Shown: positions 35,075 to 44,102, counted from the first letter of the stretch. The stretch is DNA of 64,000 bases from Kibdelosporangium sp. MJ126-NF4 (GCF_000826545.1 NZ_CDME01000002.1:1683187-1747186); one strand, 5' to 3'. Numbers and translations: made by a program. Notes: generated by a model from the sequence alone, not told the origin.

Positions 35075-36223
35075 CTATGTGGACGGCAGGGTGATGAACT
35101 GCGGTGTGGCCACGGCCCACTTGCCCTGGTCCAGTCGGACGATCTTGGAGGCCTGGTTCGGCGCGTGCGCCTCGCCCGGTCCGAACACGAACGGTGAGCC
35201 GGTCATCGGGTCGGAGATCGGCTTCATCTCCCGCAGTGCCGTGTTGACCGAGTCCTTGGTGACGTCGCCCTTGACGCTCTTGAGCACCTCGACCATGAAC
35301 TTGGCCGAGAGGTAGCCGCCCTGGGAGAACGCGGTCGTGGGCGATCCGGCGCGTTTGACGGTGTCGCGCCATCCGCTGTTCGCCGCGTTGTCCTCTGTGT
35401 ACGGTTCGAACTCGGTTCCGGCGAACACCTTCAGCCCGAGTCCGCCGACGGCGGTGGCCACGCTTTCGGTGTAGGCGGGTGCGAGCAGGAGGAAGTTGAC
35501 GTTGCCCATGCCCTGGTTCTTGGCCGCCTGCAGCCACGGCACGACCAGTTGCTCGCCCGGGTTGAACAGCACAGCGTCACAGTTGGCCTGCTTGGCGCGT
35601 AACAGGTACGGCGTCAGGTCGCCGCTTTGCTGCACGGTCATGTCGTTGACGGCCAGTTGCTTGCCGGACAGCTTCGACCACCGGTCCAGGGCCTGTTTGA
35701 CGGCGTCCTCACTGCCGGGGAGGACCACGGTGAAGTTGCAGATCCGCTCGGCCTTCAGCGAGCTGGACGCGTAGTCGAGCACGGTGGTGATCAGCGTGAA
35801 CGGGCCGACGTTGACCGGCGCGATGTTCGGGTTCTGGAAGCACTTCGGGCTGGCCGCGATGCCCATCACCGAGCTGAGCTTGGCCTGCGTGTAGTAACCA
35901 CCGTTGACGTCGCAGTCGGTGAAGCTGGCCGATCCGGCCATTGCCACCACGTCCGCGTCGGCCAGTTCCCTGGCCACCTGCGCGGTCCGCTGCGGGTTGC
36001 CCGCGTCGTCCTTGACGATGTACTCGATCTTCCTGCCGTTGATCCCACCGGCCGCGTTGACGTCGTTGAAGACCTGGGTGGCCGTCTTGGCCACGTCGCT
36101 GGTGACGAAGTTGCCGGTGAGACCGGCGATCGCGCCGATCTTGATCGTGCTGTCGCCACCGGACTGGCAGGCCGTCAGGCTCGCCGCCAGCAGCAGCGCG
36201 CCCGCCCATATGGGGGTTCTCAC
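35075..36223 (-). CDS. Branched-chain amino-acid-type ABC substrate-binding lipoprotein
   Basis: This 382-residue protein has a lipoprotein signal with lipobox SLTAC (C19), then the LivK fold: KIGAIAGLTGNF, VFNDVNAAGGINGRKIEYIVKDDAGNPQ. SASFTDC aligns with the ligand loop. The GTG start overlaps the fused permease/ATPase gene as GTGA. It would capture the substrate outside the membrane. Extra cysteines (SFTDC, SPKC, ICNF, NCDA) suggest one or two disulfides. The ligand is unknown. Confidence 0.9.
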   Translation of the reverse strand: MRTPIWAGALLLAASLTACQSGGDSTIKIGAIAGLTGNFVTSDVAKTATQVFNDVNAAGGINGRKIEYIVKDDAGNPQRTAQVARELADADVVAMAGSASFTDCDVNGGYYTQAKLSSVMGIAASPKCFQNPNIAPVNVGPFTLITTVLDYASSSLKAERICNFTVVLPGSEDAVKQALDRWSKLSGKQLAVNDMTVQQSGDLTPYLLRAKQANCDAVLFNPGEQLVVPWLQAAKNQGMGNVNFLLLAPAYTESVATAVGGLGLKVFAGTEFEPYTEDNAANSGWRDTVKRAGSPTTAFSQGGYLSAKFMVEVLKSVKGDVTKDSVNTALREMKPISDPMTGSPFVFGPGEAHAPNQASKIVRLDQGKWAVATPQFITLPST

Positions 36224-37947
36224 GTGCCGTTCTCCTGTCTGGAAGGGGTTTTCGCTTCCTCGCGTTCGCTCCCCAGATAGGCCGCGACCACAGCCGGGTC
36301 GGACAGCACCTGCTCCGGCGGGCCCTGTGCGATGACCTTGCCGAAGTCGAGCACCACGACCACGTCACACACCGCGCTGACCAGTTCGATGTCGTGTTCC
36401 ACCAGGACGATCGCGGTGCCGGTGCGTTCCGGGATCTCGGCGAGCCGCCGGGCCAGCAACCGGGTCTCCGCGCTCGACTGCCCGGCAGCGGGCTCGTCGA
36501 GCAGCAGCACGGGCGGCTGGCCCGCGGCCAGTCCGGCGACCTCCAACAAGCGCCTGCTCGCGATGTCGACGGTGTCGATCGGCACGTCCGCCCCGGGGCA
36601 GCCGAACAGCTCCAACTGCTCGTCGATCTCCTGGCGTGTGAGCTTCCGCCCGGCCGCGACCTGCAGGAACATCCCCGCGGTGAGCGCGGCGGGCACACGC
36701 AACTGCTGGAAACTGCGGCGGATCCCGGCGCGGGCCCTGCGGTGCGCGGGCAGCCGGTCCACCGGTTCGCCGTTGAGCAGCACCGATCCGCCGTAGCCGT
36801 CGACGAAGCCGGTGATCGTGTTGATCACAGTGGACTTCCCCGCGCCGTTCGGGCCGACCAGGCCGACGATCGACCGGCTCGGCACGGTCAGGCTGACGCC
36901 GTCGACCGCGACCAGGTTGCCGAACCGCACACGCAGGTCGACGAGTTCCAGCACAGTCGGACCGTGTTCCCTGGTGCGCGCCACCGGCTCCGTGTCGTCC
37001 ACTGTGGCCGGGGTGATCTTCGCGCGTCTGCCACGGCGGCGGGCGCGGATGTCGTCGGTCTGGCTGACGCCGTTGCGCAGGACGTGCACGGCGGCGATGC
37101 CGAAGAACATCGCGGCGAGGTCCTGCGGGACACCGATCTTGTCGATCAGCACCGGGAACAGCGCGCCGACCAGCCCGCCCAGCACCGCGCCCTCGATGTT
37201 GTGCGCGCCGATGAACAACGCGATGGCGAAGAACGCCACTGACGCGGCCGAGGTGAAGTTCGTCGCCGACACGATGCCGAGCTGGCCCGCCATCAGCCCA
37301 CCGGAGACACCGGCGACGAACGCGCTGAGCGCGAACGCGGCCAGCTTGCCGACCGCGACGCTGTTGCCGTGTGCGGCCGCGGCCCGTTCGGACTCCCGGA
37401 TCTCGATCCACGCCCCGCCGATCCGCGTCCGGTCCAACCACCGCAGCAGCACGAACAAGGCAGCGGCGACGATCGAGGCGAACACGAAGTAGGCGGCGTC
37501 GGAACTGAACAGCTCCGGCCGCCGGACGAAGGCGAAGTCGTCCTGGCCGGGGAAGTCCAGCGCACCGAACACGACGTCGAGCGAGGTGGCGAAGGCGAAC
37601 GTGGCCACCGCGAGGTTCACCCCGCGCAGCCGCAGCGCGGGCAGACCGATGGCGATCCCTGCCACCACGGCGGCCAGGCCACCGAGCACGAGCCACACGT
37701 AGAACCCACCGGGCACGTCACCGACGTTGCACCAGCCGACCACCCACGCTCCGATGGCCGCGAAGGACATCTGGCACAACGAGATCACCCCGGCCCGGCC
37801 GGTGATCAGGCCGTAGCTCTGCATCATCACGACGGCCACCGCGCCGCCGGTGAGCAGGAACACCAGGTAGCTGGAGGCCAGCCCGGACACCAGCGCGACA
37901 GCGACAGCACCGACGGCAAGGCCCGCGAGCAGACGCCAATCCCTCAT
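36220..37947 (-). CDS. Fused LivM permease/LivG ATPase of a Liv-type importer
   Basis: This 575-residue fusion has a LivM membrane part (1-295, about ten segments; SYGLITGRAGVISLCQMSFAAIGAW). A basic linker (IRARRRGRRAK) follows, then a LivG ABC domain from about 330. Walker A is GPNGAGKST, Q-loop FQQLRVP, Walker B LLLDEPAAG, and the switch is LVEHD. The signature helix, usually LxYGxQRRLEIARAL, reads VDIASRRLLEVAGLA, so the Ser-Gly-Gly-Gln core is lost. The fusion keeps permease and ATPase in fixed ratio. It overlaps genes on both sides. Confidence 0.9.
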   Translation of the reverse strand: MRDWRLLAGLAVGAVAVALVSGLASSYLVFLLTGGAVAVVMMQSYGLITGRAGVISLCQMSFAAIGAWVVGWCNVGDVPGGFYVWLVLGGLAAVVAGIAIGLPALRLRGVNLAVATFAFATSLDVVFGALDFPGQDDFAFVRRPELFSSDAAYFVFASIVAAALFVLLRWLDRTRIGGAWIEIRESERAAAAHGNSVAVGKLAAFALSAFVAGVSGGLMAGQLGIVSATNFTSAASVAFFAIALFIGAHNIEGAVLGGLVGALFPVLIDKIGVPQDLAAMFFGIAAVHVLRNGVSQTDDIRARRRGRRAKITPATVDDTEPVARTREHGPTVLELVDLRVRFGNLVAVDGVSLTVPSRSIVGLVGPNGAGKSTVINTITGFVDGYGGSVLLNGEPVDRLPAHRRARAGIRRSFQQLRVPAALTAGMFLQVAAGRKLTRQEIDEQLELFGCPGADVPIDTVDIASRRLLEVAGLAAGQPPVLLLDEPAAGQSSAETRLLARRLAEIPERTGTAIVLVEHDIELVSAVCDVVVVLDFGKVIAQGPPEQVLSDPAVVAAYLGSEREEAKTPSRQENGT

Positions 37948-38654
37948 CGCGAACTCCCCGTCGTTGTCGTCTCGCCGAGATAGAGCGCCCGCAGCCGGTT
38001 CTCGTCGCCGAGCAGGTCCGCGCTGTCTCCGTCGAAGGCGATCTCCCCCTTGGCCAGGACGTACGCGTGGTCGGCAATGGACAGTGCGAGCGTGGCGAAC
38101 TGCTCGACGAGCAGCACGCTGACGCCGTCGGCCGCCAGGTCGCGGACCGCGGTGGCCAGCCGGGTGAGCACGACCGGGGCCAGGCCGAGGGACATCTCGT
38201 CGATCAGCAGTACCTTGGGCCGGGTCAGCAGCGCGCGGCTGATCACCAGCATCTGCTGCTCACCTCCGGACAGCAGACCGGCCGCGGCGTGTTCCTGTTT
38301 GCGCAGCTCGGGAAACAGCTCGAACGCGGTACCGATGGCGCCGCCGTCCCGGCAGGCGACTCGGAGGTTCTCGGTCACGGTCAGCTCACGGAACACCGTG
38401 CGGTTCTGTTCGACATGAGCCACACCGAGCCGGGTGCGCCGCCACGCCCTGACCCGTTCGATCCTGGTGCCGTCGAGCAGGATCGACCCTGAGCTGACCG
38501 CCGTGGCCCCGGAGATACCTTCCAGCAGGCTGGTCTTGCCCGCGCCGTTCGCGCCGAGCAGCACGGTGACCTGTCCGGCGCGGGCCTCCATCGACACCGA
38601 CCGGACCACCGGCAGCCCGGCTCGTTCGACGGTCACGTCCTCAAGGCGCAGCAC
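37944..38654 (-). CDS. Liv-type ABC ATPase (LivF)
   Basis: This 236-residue ATPase has Walker A GANGAGKTS, Q-loop HVEQNRTVF, an intact signature LLSGGEQQMLVISRALL, Walker B VLLIDEMSLGLAP, and VLLVEQ as the switch region with Gln in place of His, as usual in LivF. It pairs with the fused LivMG. A GTG start lies four bases past the deacetylase stop. Because the partner ATPase lacks a normal signature, this subunit likely supplies one proper and one poor composite ATP site. Confidence 0.92.
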   Translation of the reverse strand: MLRLEDVTVERAGLPVVRSVSMEARAGQVTVLLGANGAGKTSLLEGISGATAVSSGSILLDGTRIERVRAWRRTRLGVAHVEQNRTVFRELTVTENLRVACRDGGAIGTAFELFPELRKQEHAAAGLLSGGEQQMLVISRALLTRPKVLLIDEMSLGLAPVVLTRLATAVRDLAADGVSVLLVEQFATLALSIADHAYVLAKGEIAFDGDSADLLGDENRLRALYLGETTTTGSSR

Positions 38655-38658
38655 GGTG

Positions 38659-39783
38659 TCACCGCCCGATGTCAGCGACGTGACCGGTTACCGCGTCGAC
38701 CGCGTCCCGCTGCGTCGGTTGCAGCTCCTGGCCTGCCATCGCGGACATCAGCGGAAAAAACGGATCCGAGATTGTTTTCTTGCCGCACAACGCCTCCAGC
38801 ACCGCCAGGCCGCAGAATGGCACGGTCGCCGGGTTGTAGCCGCCCTCGTGCGTCAGCACCAGCCTGCCGGCACAGACCTTGTCGGCGACGTGCGCGACCA
38901 TCGTGGTCATTTCGCGGAATCCCTCCGAGGTGACCATCTGACGGCCGAGCTGGTCCATCGCGCCCGCGTCGAATCCACACGCGACCATCACCAGGTCGGG
39001 TTGGAACCGCTGGATCGCGGGCAGCACGACAGTCTGCATGGCGTACCGGTAGCCGCCGTCGCCCGTGCCGGGCGGGAGGGGCAGGTTCAGCGCGTAGCCC
39101 AGTCCCGCGCCGGTTCCGCGTTCGGTCACCTTGCCGGAGTCGACCGGGAACACGTTGTCCTGGTGGATGGAGATCGTCAGCACGTCCGGGTCGTCGTAGA
39201 ACACGGCCTGTGTGCCGTTGCCGTGGTGCACGTCCCAGTCGACGACCGCGACCCGCTTCGCGCCCAGTGCGCGTTGCGCGTGCCGGACGGCGATCGCGAT
39301 GTTGTTGAACACGCAGAAGCCCATGCCCGCGTCGGGCAGCGCGTGGTGTCCCGGTGGGCGGACCAGTGTGTAGGCGTTGCGCACACGGTTGTCCCACACC
39401 GCTTCGACCGCCTCGATCACGCCACCGGCCGCCAGCGCGGCGATGTCGTAGGTGCCGCGGCCGAAGGGCGAGATCCCGTCACCGGCGTCCCCGCCGCCCG
39501 GACGGTCGCTGTCGGCCTGGATCCGGGCGACGTAGCCGGGGCTGTGCACGCGCCGCAGTTCGTCCTCGGTCGCCGGTCGCGGCCTGATCGGCACCAGCTC
39601 GTCGATCAGGCCGGACACCACCACCAGTTCGTGCGTGCGGCGACGGGTGTCGCTCATGTCGTAGTGCCACAACGGTTGCACACCGATCCGGGGATCCGGC
39701 TCGAACAACGCCGCCCGCGTCCCGCGATCGAGCCAGCTGTACAGCTCGTGGTAGAGATAACCGGTCGCCATGGTGGCAAGCAT
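38659..39783 (-). CDS. Histone-deacetylase-superfamily amidohydrolase
   Basis: This 374-residue zinc amidohydrolase of the acetylpolyamine amidohydrolase/HDAC class has RPPGHHALPDAGMGFCVFNN, VDWDVHHGNG (zinc Asp and His), LPLPPGTGDGGY, ACGFDAG and HEGGYNPATVPFC. It removes acyl groups from amines such as acetylpolyamines or N-acyl amides. It heads the long minus-strand operon, 62 bp from the divergent amidase gene. Two N-acyl/amide-cleaving enzymes side by side suggest an amide-bearing substrate. A second in-frame ATG at 39771 may be the true start. Confidence 0.9.
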   Translation of the reverse strand: MLATMATGYLYHELYSWLDRGTRAALFEPDPRIGVQPLWHYDMSDTRRRTHELVVVSGLIDELVPIRPRPATEDELRRVHSPGYVARIQADSDRPGGGDAGDGISPFGRGTYDIAALAAGGVIEAVEAVWDNRVRNAYTLVRPPGHHALPDAGMGFCVFNNIAIAVRHAQRALGAKRVAVVDWDVHHGNGTQAVFYDDPDVLTISIHQDNVFPVDSGKVTERGTGAGLGYALNLPLPPGTGDGGYRYAMQTVVLPAIQRFQPDLVMVACGFDAGAMDQLGRQMVTSEGFREMTTMVAHVADKVCAGRLVLTHEGGYNPATVPFCGLAVLEALCGKKTISDPFFPLMSAMAGQELQPTQRDAVDAVTGHVADIGR

Positions 39784-39807
39784 CCGTCGCGGAGTGGGGC
39801 CGATCGG

Positions 39808-39823
39808 TCCGTAAAAATACGGA
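39808..39823. promoter_or_regulatory. Perfect inverted repeat in amidase/long-operon promoter
   Basis: TCCGTA-AAAA-TACGGA is a perfect 6-bp inverted repeat with an AT centre. It sits in the 62-bp gap between the divergent starts at 39783 and 39846. It is ideally placed to control the 13-gene operon and the amidase together. The likely protein (LuxR at 25554, LysR at 44174, or another) is not known. Confidence 0.55.
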
Positions 39824-39845
39824 AGTTCCCGCTAAGGTCCTCCGT

Positions 39846-41375
39846 GTGGACCTCTCAGCGATCGCGGGTTGGGTCGGGCTTGAGCCGACCGCAGAGCGGA
39901 TGGACAGGTTGGCGTGGGCGACGCCGTTCGTCATGGCCGCAGCCGAGGTGGTCAGGGAGCTGCCCTGCGCCCCTGATGAAATCCCTTCTGCCGGGCGCAA
40001 TCCCGTTCCGTTGCGCCATCAGATCCCGGCTCGGACAGCCGTGGCGACGCGGCCACACGAGCTCGGGGCGATCGAGGCGGCGCTGGCCATCCGGCGGGGC
40101 GAGCTGTCCCCCGCCGAACTGCTGGCGTCCTGCCGGGAACAGATCGGACGCACCGATCCCGCGATCCACGCCTTCGTCCGGACCGCTGTCGACACAGCGC
40201 CGCAGGACGGCGTGCTACACGGGATCCCCTACGCGGCCAAGGATCTGGTGGACACCGCGGATGTGGCGTGCGAGTACGGAAGCACCGCGTTCACCGGCCG
40301 GGTGGCGAGCACGGACGCCACGGTGGTGACCAGGATCCGCGCCGCGGGCGGGGTCCTGACGGGCAAGACCGCCACCCACGAGATCGCGTACGGCATGTCG
40401 ACACCTGGTGTGCGCAACCCGTGGAACCTGGAGAAGATGGTGTCCGGGTCGTCCGGTGGGTCTGCTGCCGCACTGGCTGCCCGGCAGGTGCCGCTGGCGT
40501 TGGGGACCGACACCGGCGGATCATTGCGGGTGCCGTCGGCGTTCTGCGGCACCACGGCGATCAAACCCACGTACGGACTGGTGCCGTCCACAGGCGTGAT
40601 GACACTGGCGCAGTCGTTCGACACGGTCGGCCCGATGGCACGCAGCGCCCAGGACTGCTGGCTGCTGCTGCGAGTGCTGACCGGACAGGCACCGGCGGAG
40701 CCGGACGCTGTCGTGGCCGACATCGAGCAGGTGCGTGTGGGTGTCGCCGACATCGCGACACCGGACCAGCTGGCCGTCGCCGAAACGCTCCGCGGACTCG
40801 GCGCGCGACTCGTGGACATGCAGTTGCCGCCGCTGGACATCGCCCAGGCGGTGGGGACCGTGCTGGCGGTTGTCGAGGCTTCGACCGAGTTCCGCGGTCA
40901 CCTGTCCGGCGAAGCCCAGTTCTCCGACGAGACCCAGTCGATGCTGGAAGCAGGTCTGACCGTGCCGGTCGCCGACTTCCTGCACGCACAGCGGGTCCGC
41001 GCCGCGATCCGCCGCACGTACGTCGCGTTGTTCGCCGACGTCGATGTGATCCTGATGCCGACGAGCCCGGTGACCGACCTGCCACACGGTGCCTCCGATG
41101 TGGACGGTGTGCCGCTGATTCCGGTGCTCACCCGGTTCACGTTCCTGGCCAACCTGACCGGGCTGCCCGCGATCGCGTTTCCCTGTGGCTTCACCTCCGC
41201 CGGTATGCCCGTCGGCGCCCAGCTGATGGGGTCGGCCGGAAGCGAGGCGCTACTGGCCGCAGTGGCGGGCGCGTATCAGGACGTGACCGACTGGACCGCC
41301 CGTAAACCAGTGGAGTCCTTGCGCAGCAGCAGCACCGCGACCAGCGCGAGCGCGGCCACCGCGGCGAAGAAATAG
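39846..41375 (+). CDS. Amidase-signature family hydrolase
   Basis: This 509-residue enzyme hydrolyses an amide to acid plus amine or ammonia. The Ser-cisSer-Lys triad is visible: Lys in PYAAKDL near 130 and the Gly/Ser loop SGSSGGSAAAL near 204. GTDTGGSLRVPSAFCG follows. An N-terminal extension of about 70 residues precedes the core, as in some AtzF/arylacylamidase relatives. After the normal end (DVTDWTARKP) a 23-residue Ser/Ala-rich tail runs antisense into the MFS gene (100-bp overlap). It is probably co-regulated with the divergent operon. Confidence 0.9.
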   Translation: MDLSAIAGWVGLEPTAERMDRLAWATPFVMAAAEVVRELPCAPDEIPSAGRNPVPLRHQIPARTAVATRPHELGAIEAALAIRRGELSPAELLASCREQIGRTDPAIHAFVRTAVDTAPQDGVLHGIPYAAKDLVDTADVACEYGSTAFTGRVASTDATVVTRIRAAGGVLTGKTATHEIAYGMSTPGVRNPWNLEKMVSGSSGGSAAALAARQVPLALGTDTGGSLRVPSAFCGTTAIKPTYGLVPSTGVMTLAQSFDTVGPMARSAQDCWLLLRVLTGQAPAEPDAVVADIEQVRVGVADIATPDQLAVAETLRGLGARLVDMQLPPLDIAQAVGTVLAVVEASTEFRGHLSGEAQFSDETQSMLEAGLTVPVADFLHAQRVRAAIRRTYVALFADVDVILMPTSPVTDLPHGASDVDGVPLIPVLTRFTFLANLTGLPAIAFPCGFTSAGMPVGAQLMGSAGSEALLAAVAGAYQDVTDWTARKPVESLRSSSTATSASAATAAKK

Positions 41376-42496
41376 AACCCCCACGGGTAGGCCACGCCCG
41401 CGGTGACCATCGCGCCGGTGATGAACGGCCCGACGATCGAGCCGATCCGGCCGACCGCCGACGTCATGCCGAGCGCGGTGCCGCGTGCGTGCGCGGGAAA
41501 GGCCTGCGCGACGTACCCGTAGATCAGCACCTGCGCGGAGAACACGAACACGCCGGTCAGCAGGACCATCGCGTTCAGCAGGAAACCGCTGTCGATCCGC
41601 AGGCTCAGCGCGGCGAGAAGGACCGCGCTGGCGCCGAACCAGATCCGGGCGACACGCCGGATGCCAACGCGGTCGGCGACCGCCCCGGCGACCAACAGCC
41701 CGATCACCGCGCCGACGTTGAGCACCAGCAACAAAGTGACCGAGGTCGACAACGGGTACCCGGCCGTACGCATCAGCTGCGGCAGCCACGTGTTGAGCCC
41801 GTAGACCAACAGCAGGCCCATGAACGAACCGGTCCACACCGCGACGCTGATCCGCCGCCACTTCGGCCCGACGAGTTCCCGCAGCGCGAACCGTTCGGTC
41901 TCGCCCTGCTGTTTGGCCGCGAGGAACGCGCTCGACTCGGGCAGCTTCCACCACATGATCGGCAGGAGGACCAGCCCGGCGATGCCGCCGCCGTAGAACA
42001 GCACCTGCCAGTTCTCCTTGGCCACCAACGCGAGCAGCGACGTCAGCACGGCGCCGACGTGGTAGCCGGTCATCGTGTACGTGCTGGCGGTGGCCCCGCG
42101 CCCGGCGGGCAGGTTCTCGGTCATGACCGTCAGCGCGACCGGCATGCAGGCACCGAGTCCCAGTCCTGCCATGAACCGGAACACGGCGAAGATGGCCACG
42201 TTCGGCGCCAGCGGGACCACCAGGGTGAAGATCGAGAACACCAGCACCGAGCCGATCAGCATCCAGCGGCGGCCGAACCGGTCGGTGAGCGGCCCGAGCC
42301 CGGCGGCGCCGACCGCGACGCCGACCAGCGACAGCGTCGCCACCAGGGTCGCACCGGCCGGGGTGAAGCCGAGGTAGCCGCTTTTGAGCAGGGTCGGGAT
42401 GGTGGCGCCGAGCGCGACCAGGTCGTAGCCCTCGATCAGAACTGTCAGCCAGCAGAGCGCGGCCGTCCAGACCGGGCGGGTGGGAGACGCCGTCAT
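41276..42496 (-). CDS. MFS transporter, aromatic acid:H+ symporter (AAHS) family
   Basis: This 406-residue, 12-segment MFS protein has the AAHS helix-1 motif EGYDLVALGATIP (PcaK/BenK-type D-x2-x-L) and the loop 2-3 motif GPLTDRFGRRWMLIG. The helix 8-9 loop is VADRVGIRRVARIW. It most likely imports an aromatic acid such as mandelate, benzoylformate or a hydroxybenzoate. It lies 25 bp below mdlC, in one operon with it. Its 3' end overlaps the amidase gene tail to tail. Confidence 0.92.
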   Translation of the reverse strand: MTASPTRPVWTAALCWLTVLIEGYDLVALGATIPTLLKSGYLGFTPAGATLVATLSLVGVAVGAAGLGPLTDRFGRRWMLIGSVLVFSIFTLVVPLAPNVAIFAVFRFMAGLGLGACMPVALTVMTENLPAGRGATASTYTMTGYHVGAVLTSLLALVAKENWQVLFYGGGIAGLVLLPIMWWKLPESSAFLAAKQQGETERFALRELVGPKWRRISVAVWTGSFMGLLLVYGLNTWLPQLMRTAGYPLSTSVTLLLVLNVGAVIGLLVAGAVADRVGIRRVARIWFGASAVLLAALSLRIDSGFLLNAMVLLTGVFVFSAQVLIYGYVAQAFPAHARGTALGMTSAVGRIGSIVGPFITGAMVTAGVAYPWGFYFFAAVAALALVAVLLLRKDSTGLRAVQSVTS

Positions 42497-42521
42497 TGCC
42501 GTCCTCCTTACTGCGGAGTGA

Positions 42522-44102
42522 TCACTCCGGTGTGGTCAAGTGGGTGTCGACCTGGATCAGCCGCGGACCGCTGCCGGGGGACTTGAGCACGGCACGCAGG
42601 TGCTCGACCTCGGTGACCGCCGTGGCCCGCACGCCGTAGCCCTCGGCGATCCGGGTGAAGTCCAGCCCCGGGATCTCGGTGCCGGGGACGTCCGGTGTGC
42701 CGAGCAGGCCACCGAACCAGCGCAACGCGCCGTAGGTTCCGTTGCGCAGAACGACGAACGTGACCGGCACGTTGTAGTGCGCCGCCGACCACAGCGCGGT
42801 GATGCCGTAGTTCGCCGAGCCGTCACCGACCACGGCGACGACCGGGCGGGTGGGGCGGCCCATCGCCACCCCGACCGCGGCGGGCAGGCCGAACCCGAGA
42901 CCGCCGGACGCGGGGAAGAAGTACGAACTCTGCATCCGCAGGTCCATCTGCCGCCACCACGCGGTGTTGGTCGACGTGGACTCCACGACGTAGCTGGTGT
43001 CGGCGGGCTGGGTGTCGCGCAGCGCGGCGAACACCTGCTCCGGGTGCATGGCCCCGTCGCCTGCCGCCGGTTCCGGGTTCGGCACGAAACCGAGGCCCTG
43101 CGCGTGCGGGCTGGCGGGCAGCCGGGCCAGCAGTTCCTCGATCACGATACCGGGATCCGCCACCACCGACTCCCCCATCGGCGCGCGTGCCGCCGCCGAG
43201 GGGTCGTCGGTCACGTGCACCAGCCGGGCCCCCTCCGGCAGGTACGGCCCGGGAACGTGCTGGTGGTACCGGAAAACAGGCGCGCCGAGCACCAGGATCA
43301 GGTCGTGCCCGGCGAGTTCGGCGGAGACCTGACCGATCCCGGCGGGCAGCACACCTCGAAACAGCCGGTGCCGGTTCGGGAACGGCAGCCGGTACGGCGA
43401 CGGCGCCACCCGCACCGGGATCTCCAGGTGTTCGGCCAGTGCGACCGCGCGGTCGAACAGTCCGGCGGTGTCGATCTCGCCGCCGAGCACCAGAGCCGGA
43501 CTGCGCGCGGCCTTGACCCGTTCGACGATCATGGACAGTTGTGCCTCGCTCGGCGTGGCCCCGTGCCACACGTGCCGATCGAGCGTGACGGCGGCGGTGT
43601 CGTCCAGCTCGACGCCCCAGTCGTCGTAGGGCACCGAGAGATAGGTCGGGCGTCGCCGCAGCTCAGCCTCGAACACCGCCTGGGCGAGCGCGCGGGGCAC
43701 ATCGGCGGCGCAACTGGGCTCAGCGGCCCAGCCCACCAGCGGCCGCATCAGCTGTGTCGAGTCCACATTGGCCAGCATCGCCTCCAGCCCGATGGCCGAC
43801 CGCACCTGCTGGCCTGCCGTGATCACCAGTGGTGAGCGGGAGTAGACCGCGTTGGTCAGCGCGCCCATGGCGTTGCCGGAGCCCGCGGCGGCGTGCAAGT
43901 TGACCAGGACCGGCTGGCCGGTCACCTGCGCGTAGCCGTCGGCCATTCCGACGACGACGCCTTCGTGCAGGCCGAGGACGTACCGGAACGAGTCGCCGAG
44001 CCCGGTCAGGAAGGGCAGTTCGTTCGAGCCGGGGTTGCCGAAGATGGTGGTCAGGCCACGGTCTTCGAGGAACTCGTGTGCGATCCGGCGGACAGTCGGC
44101 AT
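42522..44102 (-). CDS. mdlC: Benzoylformate decarboxylase (ThDP enzyme)
   Basis: This 526-residue enzyme decarboxylates benzoylformate (phenylglyoxylate) to benzaldehyde. With the ATG at 44102 the numbering falls exactly on the Pseudomonas enzyme: S26 (GNPGSNELPF), E47 (GLHEG) and H70 (NLHAAAG). The second active-site His is H280 (FRYHQH, 281 in Pseudomonas). The ThDP/Mg motif is VVGDGSANYGITALWSA, ending NGTYGALRW. An ATG ten codons upstream (44132) exists, but the match favours 44102. Benzaldehyde would go to the aldehyde dehydrogenase at 15147 or elsewhere. No mandelate dehydrogenase or racemase gene was seen. Confidence 0.93.
   Translation of the reverse strand: MPTVRRIAHEFLEDRGLTTIFGNPGSNELPFLTGLGDSFRYVLGLHEGVVVGMADGYAQVTGQPVLVNLHAAAGSGNAMGALTNAVYSRSPLVITAGQQVRSAIGLEAMLANVDSTQLMRPLVGWAAEPSCAADVPRALAQAVFEAELRRRPTYLSVPYDDWGVELDDTAAVTLDRHVWHGATPSEAQLSMIVERVKAARSPALVLGGEIDTAGLFDRAVALAEHLEIPVRVAPSPYRLPFPNRHRLFRGVLPAGIGQVSAELAGHDLILVLGAPVFRYHQHVPGPYLPEGARLVHVTDDPSAAARAPMGESVVADPGIVIEELLARLPASPHAQGLGFVPNPEPAAGDGAMHPEQVFAALRDTQPADTSYVVESTSTNTAWWRQMDLRMQSSYFFPASGGLGFGLPAAVGVAMGRPTRPVVAVVGDGSANYGITALWSAAHYNVPVTFVVLRNGTYGALRWFGGLLGTPDVPGTEIPGLDFTRIAEGYGVRATAVTEVEHLRAVLKSPGSGPRLIQVDTHLTTPE

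Noticed and set aside
20263..37010. Recurring CCACTGTGG/CCACAGTGG stretches (for example 20270, 30200, 33190, 36830, 37000)
   Set aside because: They fall in different frames and mostly inside genes; this looks like a genome-wide codon or oligomer habit rather than a shared operator.
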